The translations under genes and the position numbers were made by a program. DNA of 24,445 nt from positions 1-24,445 of the forward strand of contig CAYWOS010000037.1 of NCBI GenBank assembly GCA_964459985.1, given 5' to 3'. Of this stretch, positions 7,091 to 15,995 are shown one piece after another. This DNA is from CAYWOS01 sp964459985 (lineage in GTDB: Bacteria; Bacillota; Clostridia; Christensenellales; Aristaeellaceae). The notes beneath the pieces were generated by a model. It was not told where the DNA came from, made no database searches, and saw only the letters and a list, made by a program, of their open reading frames with translations. Within the stretch, counting starts at the first letter, position 1, and each line of letters begins with the position of its first letter.

Positions 7091-7987
7091 TTATCTGTCG
7101 CTCACGTAGCCCAGCGTTTTCAGGTCCTCGGGCGAATCGCGCCAGTTCTCGCGCACCTTGACCCAGAGCTGGAGGTTGACCTTGACGCCCAGCAGCGCCT
7201 CGATGTCGGCGCGCGCTTCGCTGCCGATCAGGCGCAGCATCGCGCCCTTTTTGCCGATGATGATGCCCTTGTGCGAGGCGCGCTCGCAGTACAGCGTGGC
7301 GTCGATCTCGGTGAGCGTGTCGGATATCTTTTTGATCGCCATCATTTCGACGCCGATGCCGTGCGGCACTTCGTCGCGCAGGTTTTGCAGCGCCTTTTCG
7401 CGGATCAATTCGGCGCAGATATCGCGCTCGGGCTGATCGGTCGGCATATCGTCGGGGAAATATTTGGGGCCTTCGGGCAGGAAGGAGATCAGTTCGCGCT
7501 TCACGTCCTCTAGCCCGTCGCCCGTCGCGGCGCTGACGGGAATGATGGCGTCGTAGCCGGCGTCCTTGAATTCGTCGATCAGGCGCAGGAGGCTTTGCGG
7601 CTCGACCAGATCGATTTTGTTGAGCAGCAGCAGCTTTTTCACGTTTTTTTGCGCCATGTCGGCGACGATCGAGCGGTCGTGCGGGCCGACGGCGGTGACG
7701 TCCAGCAGCACGAGCAGCGCGTCGATGCCCTCCATCGCTTCCTTGATCGCGCCCACCATGTATTCGCCAAGGCGCGTGCGCGGCGTGTGCATGCCCGGGG
7801 TGTCGACGAACACGATCTGGCAGTTTTCCCCGCCCATGACGCCCATGACGCGGCTGCGCGTCGTCTGCGGGCGCGGCGAAACAATGGCGACCTTTTCGCC
7901 GACCAGCGCGTTGAGCAGCGTGGATTTGCCGACGTTGGGACGCCCCACGATGGCGGCGAAACCGGAATGGAATTTCTGTTCGGACAT
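7091..7987 (-). CDS. era: GTPase Era
   Basis: Ribosome-assembly GTPase of 298 residues that binds the 3' end of 16S rRNA and couples 30S maturation to growth. The N-terminal GTPase domain shows G1 GRPNVGKS (15-22), the switch region PRPQTTR (39-44), G3 DTPG (62-65) and G4 NKID (123-126). The C-terminal KH RNA-binding domain carries GIIIGKKGAML (241-251). The start is preceded by GAAAGGAT and lies 5 bp after the YbeY-Cdd stop, so translation is probably coupled. It is the last gene of the yqfC-to-era operon, and no recO follows here. Era next to ybeY fits their shared role in 16S maturation. Confidence 0.98.
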   Translation of the reverse strand: MSEQKFHSGFAAIVGRPNVGKSTLLNALVGEKVAIVSPRPQTTRSRVMGVMGGENCQIVFVDTPGMHTPRTRLGEYMVGAIKEAMEGIDALLVLLDVTAVGPHDRSIVADMAQKNVKKLLLLNKIDLVEPQSLLRLIDEFKDAGYDAIIPVSAATGDGLEDVKRELISFLPEGPKYFPDDMPTDQPERDICAELIREKALQNLRDEVPHGIGVEMMAIKKISDTLTEIDATLYCERASHKGIIIGKKGAMLRLIGSEARADIEALLGVKVNLQLWVKVRENWRDSPEDLKTLGYVSDR

Positions 7988-7992
7988 AGGAT

Positions 7993-8892
7993 TTAATCCT
8001 TTCTCAAGAGGTAATCGTCCGTCCCCGTGGACGGACCGAAGGAATACGGGAGCAATTCGTCAAGGCGCGCTTCCGCGCGCTGATCGTCGGTGGCCACCAG
8101 CACGCGCAGGTGCGGCGCGAATTCGTTGAGCACCTGACGGCAGACGCCGCAGGGCCACGGCAGCGCCGTTTTGTTGTAGACGGCGATGGCGGTGAATGCC
8201 CGCGCGCCCTCGCTGACCGCCTTGAACAGCGCCGTGCGCTCGGCGCAGTTGGTGCCGCCGTAGGAGGCGTTTTCGATATTGCAGCCGGCGTAGAGCGCGC
8301 CGTCGGCGGCGAGCAGGCACGCGCCCACCTGAAAGCGCGAGTAGGGGACGTAGGCGTTTTCCGCCGCTTCCTTCGCCCGCCGAATCAGTTCCTCGTCCGT
8401 CACGCGGCCGCAGCCCGCTTCCGTCATCGCTTTTTCCTCCATCGCGCGCATCAGGGCGCGCTCCTGATCGTTCATATGGTCGTATCCCATCAGATGAAAC
8501 AGCCCGTGCGCCGTCAGGTACAGGATTTCGCGCTTTTCGCCGTGACCGTATTCCTCGCCCTGCGCCCGCGCGCGGGGCAGCGAGAGAATGATGTCGCCCA
8601 GAAAGCACGCGCCCTCGTCGGCGTCCATTTCGCGGCGCAGCGCGCTTTCGCTGTCGCGCAGCGTTTTGCCGCGATAGCGCACGGTGGGGAAGGAGAGCAC
8701 GTCGGTCGCGGCGTCGATGCCGCGCTGCTCGCGGTTGACCGCGCGGATGGCCTCGTCGTCCGTGACGAGCACGTGCGCGAAGGCGCGCGTTTTCACGCCC
8801 TCGACATCGCCGCACGCGCGCGCGACAAGCTGCATGGCGTCGCGCATGGCCAGCGTCAGGGGCGCGTTTTCTTCGATCACAAGGAAGATCAT
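7993..8892 (-). CDS. Fusion protein: endoribonuclease YbeY + cytidine deaminase
   Basis: One uninterrupted 299-residue frame contains two complete enzymes. Residues about 1-160 are YbeY, the zinc-dependent RNase for 16S rRNA 3' processing and ribosome quality control: DVLSFP (65-70), FLGDI (97-101) and the zinc motif HGLFHLMGYDH (129-139, His129/133/139). Residues about 164-299 are cytidine deaminase, which converts cytidine or deoxycytidine to uridine forms: YVPYSRFQVGA (181-191), CNIENASYG (204-212), CAE with catalytic Glu218 (216-218), and PCGVC with Cys248/Cys251. The junction is only a few residues. In most Firmicutes these are separate neighbouring genes, often with dgkA between; dgkA is absent here. 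The ATG overlaps the pgpH stop by 4 bp. All key residues are intact, so both halves are probably active. Confidence 0.95.
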   Translation of the reverse strand: MIFLVIEENAPLTLAMRDAMQLVARACGDVEGVKTRAFAHVLVTDDEAIRAVNREQRGIDAATDVLSFPTVRYRGKTLRDSESALRREMDADEGACFLGDIILSLPRARAQGEEYGHGEKREILYLTAHGLFHLMGYDHMNDQERALMRAMEEKAMTEAGCGRVTDEELIRRAKEAAENAYVPYSRFQVGACLLAADGALYAGCNIENASYGGTNCAERTALFKAVSEGARAFTAIAVYNKTALPWPCGVCRQVLNEFAPHLRVLVATDDQRAEARLDELLPYSFGPSTGTDDYLLRKD

Positions 8893-11475
8893 TCGTCCTT
8901 CTCCCCGGCGTCCGCCGCGCTTTCGCCCGCTTCGCCGCGCGCCGGCGCGTCCGCCGCGATTTGCGTTTCCCGATCGCCGGTGCTTTCCTCCCGCGCGGCC
9001 TGCGTTTCCCGATCGCCGGTGCTTTCCTCCTGCGCGGCTTGTTCTTCCCGATCGTTCTGCCCGCCGTCCCGCGCGGCGCTTTCCGCCTGCCCGGCGTCCG
9101 GCGACTGATCGGCCCGGGCCGGTTCCTCCGGCTTGGGCGCCTGCGTCATGGCGATCAGATGATCGACCGATACCGGCGCGATGACGGAGGGCGGCTCGAC
9201 GGTGAGCGGAAGCGCCACGTGCTCCGGCTCGACGACGGGCATGGGCTCGATCCTGCCGTCGGGCGATACGACGGGCATCGGCTCCGCCTTGGGCTGCGGG
9301 ACGCGCAGATCGCCCTCGCGCGATTCGTTTTCGCGGTCGATGGACAGCCTCTGGCGCTCGGCCTCCTGCAGCTCGGGGTATTCGATGCGCTCGTGCGAGA
9401 TACCGACCATCACGGTGACGCAGGCGGCGCAGATGCGGTCGATATCGCGCAGCGTGAGCGGGCAGTCGGCGAGCTGGCCGTCCTCCAGCTTGCCGCGCAC
9501 CAGTTTGACAATGAAATCCTCAATGGATTCGGGCGTCGGGTTTTTGAGCGTGCGCACCGCCGCCTCGACGGTGTCCGAGATCATGATGATGGCGCTTTCC
9601 TTGGTGGTCGGCGGATGCCCGTCGTAGCGGTACAGCGCGATGTCCACCGGCTTGCCGCCCGACTGCTGCAGCGCCTTGTGATAGAAATACATGACGGGCG
9701 TGTCGCCGTGATGCTCCGATATGATGTCGACGACCGCCTCGGGCAGATGATGCGCGCGCGCCAGCGCCGCGCCGTCGCTCACGTGCGCTGTCACGATGGC
9801 GGCGGACACCTTGGGATCGGTGCCGTCGTGGACGTTGCCCTCGTAGATCTGGTTTTCCTTGAAGTACGCCGGGCGCTTGAGCTTGCCGATATCGTGATAG
9901 TAGCCGCCCACGCGCGCGAGCAGCGCGTTGGCGCCGATGGCTTCGGCGGCGGCCTCGGCGAGATTGGCGACGATGATGCTGTGGTGGTACGTCCCGGGCG
10001 CTTCGAGCATCAGCCTGCGCAGAAGCGGCTGGTTGGGATTGCTCAGCTCCATCAGGCGCGTGGGCGTGGGCAGGTTAAAGGTGATCTCCAATAACATCCG
10101 AAAAGCGATGAACAAAAGCACCGACATGACGCAGCCGCCCATGCTCCACAGCGCGTCCGTGATCGTGTTGCGCAGCGCGTTGTCGGTCATCAGCCCGTAG
10201 GCGACAAAGACGGCGAACTGGACGGCGCAGACGACGGGGCAGGCGATCAGCGCGCGCGCGCGGCCGGGATTGCGGTTGATGATCAGGCACGCCGTCGTGC
10301 CGCCCAGTAGCCCCGATGCGACGAGCAGCACCATTTGCTTGGTATACGCCTCGCTGCCGCCGGCGGCGAGCGACGCGCACAAAAGCGTGACGGCGGCGCC
10401 GCACAGAATGCCCACGCGGAGGCTGATCATCGCCGTGAGCAGCATCCCGCACAGGATAATGGGCGTGAAATACTCGTTGACGAGCCGCGACAGCACCGAC
10501 AGCCCCATGACCAGCACCAGCACGATGCACGCCAGCAGCGTTTTCGTCGTGTTCGACGTCACGCCGCTTTCGTCGCGCGCGAGCACCAGCAACAGCACGA
10601 CGCCCACGACCGCCGTGAGCAGCGCCGCGCCGACGTAAATGGTCATATCCACCTTGCCGTCGGATAAAAGCCCCAAGCTCTCCAGCATGGCGATCTGATT
10701 GGGACGCACGCGGTCCTCGCCGCGCACGACGATGTTTTGTCCCTGTTTGTACACGACGTTTTCGACGTGCGCGCGCGCCTCGTCCCGCGCCAGATCGGTC
10801 GCCGCCTGATCGATGACCATGTTGGCCTGCACGCAGGCGTTGAGCAGCGGCTGGGCGACGTTCTGGAGAAGGCTGGTGGGGATGCGCGGGCCGACGATCA
10901 TGAGGATGCTCTGCACCGCCTCGGGCTCCTGTCCCTGCGTGACGTGCCCGAGCAGCGTGTTCTGCGTGGCGATCGACAGCGTGGCGTACAGCGTTTCCAG
11001 CTCCTCGCCCGTGGCGTGGAGCAGCGTGGTGATCTGGTAATCGCGCAGCGAAAGCAGCGTCAGCATGGCGCGCGCGTAGGTCAGTTCGTCCGCCGTATAG
11101 GTGCGCTTGGGCGAGGAATCGGGCAGCATTTCGCCGTACTGGCGCACGGCGCGGAGCTGCGCGAAGATCTGATCGAAGTTCGACATGACGTTTTCGGTCA
11201 CGCCCTCCTGATACTTGTAGGTGGGCGTGACGGCGGCGGCGGCCTCGTCGCGCAGCTTTTCGGTGGTGATTTCGTCCACCACGTCCTTGGTCGCCGTGAT
11301 GGTGTTTTGCGGCACCATGCCCGCGGTGATCCGGTAGCGCACCGGCGTGATGGCGAACACGAAGAATCCCAGCATGATCACGGCGGCCGCGAGGAAGATC
11401 AGCGCGCGCGTGTAGAAGCCGCTTTTAGCGAGCGCTTTGAGGCGCGCCGGCAGCCTGCGCGCGCGCTTTCCGGGC

Positions 11476-11489
<14 letters not shown>
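8889..11489 (-). CDS. pgpH: PgpH-type 7TM-HD cyclic-di-AMP phosphodiesterase
   Basis: Membrane phosphodiesterase of the 7TMR-HD family (YqfF/PgpH), which degrades c-di-AMP and so affects potassium and wall homeostasis. The start at 11489 is set by GGAAGGAGAGG; the ATG lies inside the end of phoH (14-bp overlap). Order: a transmembrane anchor (about 28-47), an extracellular 7TMR-HDED region (about 50-280), a block of seven helices (about 284-465), then a cytoplasmic HD domain with YHHS (501-504), YYHDIGK (530-536), a His at 569, SEHHGD (591-596) and DTVEAAVRTL (639-648). Residues about 725-866 form an unusual acidic, Ala/Pro/Glu-rich tail with internal repeats (EPMPVV twice; EESTGDRETQ twice), longer than I expect for the family. 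The gene overlaps ybeY-cdd by 4 bp. Confidence 0.95.
8962..9039. repeat. 39-bp tandem repeat in the pgpH 3' end
   Basis: Two head-to-tail 39-bp units (8962-9000 and 9001-9039) differ at only two positions, and a degraded third begins at 9040. The unit is 13 codons long, so changes in copy number keep the frame. It encodes the repeated EESTGDRETQ segment of the acidic tail. Confidence 0.85.
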
Positions 11490-12444
<955 letters not shown>

Positions 12445-12461
12445 ACGGGCATCTCCTTCAG

Positions 12462-13583
12462 TCAGGGGATATTCGGCAGCGCGACGTCGCGCAGCGTTTC
12501 CGCCGTGGCGGTCGCCGTGATACTCCCCCCGCCTATCATACTATAATCTACCCATTTGTCAACCACTTCATCATCGGCGCGCAGCGCGCGCAGCAAGAGG
12601 AATTCCGCGATTTCCGCCGCCTCGCGGCGGCACTGCGCCTCGTCGCGCGGGACGTATTCGAGCGCCAGTTCGCGGTAGGTTTCGCGCACGGCGTACACCG
12701 GCAGAAACGCGCCGAGCGCCGTTCTTTCGCGCGTCACGTCGCTTGTCAGGTAATCGGGCGGCGCGGCCTTGGCGTATGAAAAAAAGGGCGTTTCCACGAG
12801 CAGCCGCTCGTATTCCCGCCCCGTTTCGACGGAGAGCGTTTCCGTCAGGCGGACCGTCGCGCGCGCCTGCGTCCACACGCGCGCGATCGCCTCGCCCCGC
12901 GCGCGCACGGGCACGGTTTCGCCGTCCGCGCCGCGCTCGCGCCCCTGAATCAGCGTCTGCCCCGGCACGACGACCTCGCCCGGCTTGACCAGCGGCGTGC
13001 CGGCAAAGCACGCGACGCGCACGATCAGCCCGCCCTCCGCCGCGACCAGATCGCCGTCCTCCGCCTCGTCCTTACGGTTCGTGCCGGGCGTCAGATCGAC
13101 CGTCATCACCACGCCGCGCAGCGTCACGCGCGCCCATTTCACGGCGGGCAGGCGATGCTCGAGCGCCGCCTGCAAATCGGCCGCCGACAATTCGGACAGC
13201 CTGCGCCCCGGGCGCACGCCGTTTTCCATAAGGAACAGGCGCACTTCGCCGACGTACTGCGCGGCGTTCGTCACGCGCACCTGCCATAAAAAGGACATGA
13301 GAAAGCCGACGAGCAGGGGCAGGATCGCCGCGCCGACGATCAGCCCCGGGCGGAAGCGCAGGTACGCGGCGGCGCGAAACACGGCGTCGCCGCCCCGCCA
13401 TTCGAGCGCAAACCCCGTTTCCCCGGCGATCGCTTCCAGCGCCGCCGCGTCGCTTTTACGGCAATAGCCCGTCAGCGAGCGATCCTTCTGCCGCCTGATC
13501 AGGCGCAGGCGCACGCCCCGTTTGTACGCGGCGTTGATCAGCTTTTCCGCGCCCGCGCCGCGCGCCGAAAAACGCGCGAGCAT
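12462..13583 (-). CDS. yqfD: Sporulation protein YqfD
   Basis: Membrane-anchored protein of 373 residues matching YqfD, a sporulation-associated family distantly like SpoIV/IVFA-type envelope proteins; its biochemical role is not established. It has a basic N-terminal cytosolic part (1-75), one transmembrane segment (about 80-100) and a large extracytoplasmic part beginning QVRVTNAAQYVGEVRLFLMENGVRPG. Further on are TPLVKPGEVVVPGQTLIQG, close to the conserved core of the family, and the C-terminal VDYSMIGGGSITATATAETLRDVA. The start overlaps the yqfC stop by 1 bp. The neighbours yqfC and phoH support the call and suggest a spore-forming ancestry. Confidence 0.93.
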   Translation of the reverse strand: MLARFSARGAGAEKLINAAYKRGVRLRLIRRQKDRSLTGYCRKSDAAALEAIAGETGFALEWRGGDAVFRAAAYLRFRPGLIVGAAILPLLVGFLMSFLWQVRVTNAAQYVGEVRLFLMENGVRPGRRLSELSAADLQAALEHRLPAVKWARVTLRGVVMTVDLTPGTNRKDEAEDGDLVAAEGGLIVRVACFAGTPLVKPGEVVVPGQTLIQGRERGADGETVPVRARGEAIARVWTQARATVRLTETLSVETGREYERLLVETPFFSYAKAAPPDYLTSDVTRERTALGAFLPVYAVRETYRELALEYVPRDEAQCRREAAEIAEFLLLRALRADDEVVDKWVDYSMIGGGSITATATAETLRDVALPNIP

Positions 13584-13837
13584 CAGCGCGTCTCCTCAAA
13601 AAGCCCGACGCCGTCGATCCTGCCGCGAATCTTGAGATCGTCCGTCCCGAAAAACACGATGACCAGCCCCTCGCCCGTCACCGTGATCACGCCGATGCCG
13701 GCGCGCACGCGTACACATTTCGTTTCATAGGAAAACAGGCCCCTGTGCCGCTCGATCAGCACTTCGTCCCGTCCGGACAGCACAATCCTGGGCGTATCCC
13801 CCCGCGCCTCCGGCGGCGCCAGCGACATCAAGTGCAT
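13583..13837 (-). CDS. yqfC: Sporulation protein YqfC
   Basis: Small protein of 84 residues and first gene of the operon. It matches the YqfC/YabP-like family: PRIVLSGRDEVLIERHRGLFSYE, then VRVRAGIGVITVTGEGLVI and a C-terminal LKIRGRIDGVGL. YabP-family proteins act in spore coat or assembly, but YqfC itself has no settled biochemical role. An AGGGGGGAT site precedes the ATG at 13837; a second in-frame ATG lies three codons later. The 1-bp overlap with yqfD indicates coupling. No clear promoter could be recognised upstream. Confidence 0.9.
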   Translation of the reverse strand: MHLMSLAPPEARGDTPRIVLSGRDEVLIERHRGLFSYETKCVRVRAGIGVITVTGEGLVIVFFGTDDLKIRGRIDGVGLFEETR

Positions 13838-13910
13838 CCGATCCCCCCTCGCCTATCCTATGCGGGAGAAAACGAAGCAATGACGGCGCGCCGCCTTCCC
13901 CGGGGGCGCG

Positions 13911-13958
13911 AAAAACGGAAGGGGCCGCCGCGGATTGCTCTCCGCGACAGCCCTTCCC
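13911..13958 (-). terminator. Terminator of the DUF378 gene
   Basis: GGAAGGG (13917-13923) pairs with CCCTTCC (13951-13957), with an inner CGCGGA/TCCGCG stem. On the minus strand GTTTTTCG follows. It lies about 40 bases beyond the DUF378 stop codon and separates this gene from the yqfC operon. Confidence 0.75.
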
Positions 13959-13994
13959 GGAAACCGCCGGGGCGACGCGCCCCGCACAGGCTTC

Positions 13995-14207
13995 TTAATG
14001 ATTCGTTTCCTTGACCGGCACGCGCTCGTCGAACAGCATCGACACGCACCACAGTCCCGCCGCGCCCACCAGCGTATAGATGATGCGGCTGATCACCGCC
14101 GCCTGTCCGCCGAACAGGTACGCCACCAGATCGAACTGAAACACCCCGATCAAGCCCCAGTTGATCGCGCCGATAATCACGAGCAGCAACGCGATTTTAT
14201 TGACCAT
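13995..14207 (-). CDS. DUF378 family small membrane protein
   Basis: Protein of 70 residues with two transmembrane helices. It matches the DUF378 family: MVNKIALLLVIIGAINWGLIG, a middle FQFDLVAYLFGG, then SRIIYTLVGAAGLW. The start at 14207 is chosen because GGAGGAG ends 7 bases before it; the frame is open 7 codons further but with no better site. Function of the family is unknown. It stands alone between purB and the yqfC operon with its own terminator. Confidence 0.9.
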   Translation of the reverse strand: MVNKIALLLVIIGAINWGLIGVFQFDLVAYLFGGQAAVISRIIYTLVGAAGLWCVSMLFDERVPVKETNH

Positions 14208-14336
14208 GCAGGCACTCCTCCGTTTCATGCGTTTTACGGAGAAAGCATGCCCTGCGCCGCGCCCGTTTATACGGCCGGCGCTTCCGCGCGTATCGCGCGC
14301 GTCAAAACCATATGGATTTGTCCGCCGCGCGCCGCG

Positions 14337-15767
14337 TCAAAGCTCGATCGGCTTGACGGCGGCGGTATCGGGATGCGCGGCGAGGAGCGGGTCGATCACG
14401 CCGGCGATAAACTCGCGGGTCTGCGCGCCCGAGCGCCCGGTGAATTTCGCGGGATCGAGCGAGCGCGCGATCTCCTCGCGCGTCATCGAAAAGGCGGGAT
14501 CGGCGGCGATGCGGTCGATCAGATCGCACGGCTTGCCCTCGTTTTTGACGGCGGCGGCCGCCGCCATCGAATGCACGCGGATGCGCTCGTGCAGCGCCTG
14601 CCGGTCGCCGCCGCGCGCGACGGCGTCCATCAAAACATTTTCGGTCGCCATGAAGGGCATTTCTTCCATGAGATGCTTTTCAATGACCTTGGGATAAACG
14701 ACCAGCCCGTCGAGCACGTTGAGCAAAAGCGCGAGCATCCCGTCGGCGCACAGGAAGCCCTCGGCGATGGACAGGCGGCGGTTGGCGCTGTCGTCCAGCG
14801 TGCGCTCGAAGCCCTGCGCGGCGGCGGTCATGGCGGCGTTCTGGGCGTTGGAAATCAGGAATCGCGCCAGCGCGCACACGCGCTCGGAGCGCATGGGATT
14901 GCGCTTGTACGCCATCGCCGAGGAGCCGATCTGCGTGCTTTCAAACGGTTCCTCGATCTCCTTCATGTGCGCGAGCAGGCGGATGTCGGCGGCGATCTTG
15001 CCGGCGCTCTGCCCGACGCCCGACAGCGCCGACAGCGCGCGGTAATCGGTCTTGCGCGAGTACGTCTGCCCCGAAACGGGCACGGCGTCCGGGAAGCCCA
15101 TCTTTTCGGCGATCATCTGATCGAGCCGCCGGATTTTATCCTCGTCGCCGTGGAACAGCTCCGTAAAGGACGCCTGCGTGCCCGTCGTGCCCTTGCAGCC
15201 GAGCGGGCGCAGTGTGTCCAGAAAGAAATCGATTTCCTCCAGATCAAGCCGCAGATCGTTCAGCCACAGCGCGGCGCGCTTGCCCACCGTGGTCGGCTGC
15301 GCCGGCTGATAATGCGTGAACGCCAGCGTGGGCAGGTCGGCGCGCTTAAGCGCGAAGGCGCGCAGCGCGCGCATACAGTCGAGCAGGCGCGCGCGCACGA
15401 GTTTCATGGCGTCGCGCAGGATCAGGATATCGGTGTTGTCGCCGACATAGCAGCTCGTCGCGCCCAGATGGATGACGGGACGCGCGAGCGGGCACTGATC
15501 GCCGTAGGCGTGGATGTGCGCCATGACGTCGTGCCGGAACTTTTTCTCATACGCGGCGACGGCGGCGAAATCAATATCGCCGGCGTGCGCGCGCATTTCG
15601 TCGATCTGCGCCTGCGTGACCGGCAGCCCGAGCGCGCGCTCGCTTTGCGCCAGCATGATCCATAATTCGCGCCAGCACGCCGCTTTATGCCTCGCGGAGA
15701 ACAGAAACTGCATTTCGTCGCTCGCGTAGCGCGCCGAAAAGGGGGATTCGTAAGCGTTTTCGTTCAT
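14337..15767 (-). CDS. purB: Adenylosuccinate lyase
   Basis: Purine biosynthesis enzyme of 476 residues that removes fumarate from SAICAR and from adenylosuccinate. The start at 15767 is set by the conserved N terminus (MNENAYESPFSARYAS) and the GAAAGGAAT site upstream; the very long open frame continuing toward 17138 is antisense to the LacI gene and is not part of the protein. Family hallmarks are RHDVMAHIHAYG (78-89), the active-site TSCYVGDNTD (104-113), AFTHYQPAQPTT (149-160) and the fumarase/aspartase signature GSSAMAYKRNP (281-291). The length fits the roughly 475-residue PurB type. It is not in a pur operon here; its divergent neighbour is a LacI-family regulator. Confidence 0.96.
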   Translation of the reverse strand: MNENAYESPFSARYASDEMQFLFSARHKAACWRELWIMLAQSERALGLPVTQAQIDEMRAHAGDIDFAAVAAYEKKFRHDVMAHIHAYGDQCPLARPVIHLGATSCYVGDNTDILILRDAMKLVRARLLDCMRALRAFALKRADLPTLAFTHYQPAQPTTVGKRAALWLNDLRLDLEEIDFFLDTLRPLGCKGTTGTQASFTELFHGDEDKIRRLDQMIAEKMGFPDAVPVSGQTYSRKTDYRALSALSGVGQSAGKIAADIRLLAHMKEIEEPFESTQIGSSAMAYKRNPMRSERVCALARFLISNAQNAAMTAAAQGFERTLDDSANRRLSIAEGFLCADGMLALLLNVLDGLVVYPKVIEKHLMEEMPFMATENVLMDAVARGGDRQALHERIRVHSMAAAAAVKNEGKPCDLIDRIAADPAFSMTREEIARSLDPAKFTGRSGAQTREFIAGVIDPLLAAHPDTAAVKPIEL

Positions 15768-15882
15768 CGAAATTCCTTTCGTCGGAGGGGGCGGATGAAG
15801 ACGTTTTCTTATTCGACGCGCCTTGCGCAATCCCTTCTTCCGCAAATTTGTCAAGTTTTTGTCATTTTTCGCGAAGAATGCC

Positions 15883-15911
15883 TTGCAAAAAGGAAGAAAA
15901 CAGGTTATAAT
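15883..15911 (+). promoter_or_regulatory. Sigma-A-type promoter of the LacI-family gene
   Basis: TTGCAA (15883-15888) and perfect TATAAT (15906-15911) are separated by 17 bp, 85 bp before the ATG, in an AT-rich intergenic stretch. On the opposite strand a TTGACA (15854-15849) could be the -35 of purB, but no good -10 accompanies it. Confidence 0.8.
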
Positions 15912-15916
15912 AGAAC

Positions 15917-15934
15917 AACTAAAACGGTTTTGTT
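15917..15934. promoter_or_regulatory. Operator-like palindrome at the LacI-family gene transcription start
   Basis: AACTAAAACGGTTTTGTT is an imperfect 18-bp inverted repeat (14 of 18 positions symmetric) with a central CG, the usual look of LacI-family operators. It begins 6 bp after the -10 box and so covers the expected start of transcription. Autorepression is inferred. Confidence 0.6.
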
Positions 15935-15995
15935 CCTCTTTTTTCCATGCGAGGTCGCTCGCCGTCCTCCGCGCAAACAAAAAAGGAGCGTTCGT

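Noticed and set aside
7981..8000. A frameshift artefact joining ybeY and cdd
   Set aside because: Both halves read in the same frame with complete motifs on each side and no compensating anomaly; it remains worth checking against reads and is listed as a finding.
8110..10094. Long + strand open frames opposite ybeY-cdd and pgpH
   Set aside because: They are GC-rich shadow frames of well-supported genes: the protein composition is Arg/Ala/Asp/Val skewed, with no domain resemblance.
13854..13862. CATAGGATA upstream of yqfC as a sporulation-sigma (-10) box
   Set aside because: It matches CATANNNTA, but transcription would then start inside the ribosome binding site only about 10 bases before the ATG, and no matching -35 is evident.
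13935..15665. A 576-residue + strand frame opposite purB
   Set aside because: It is a shadow frame: it runs across the DUF378 gene, the intergenic region and purB and has no ribosome binding site or family resemblance.
15849..15854. TTGACA as the -35 box of purB
   Set aside because: No acceptable -10 hexamer lies 16-18 bp downstream on the minus strand, so the purB promoter is left unassigned.
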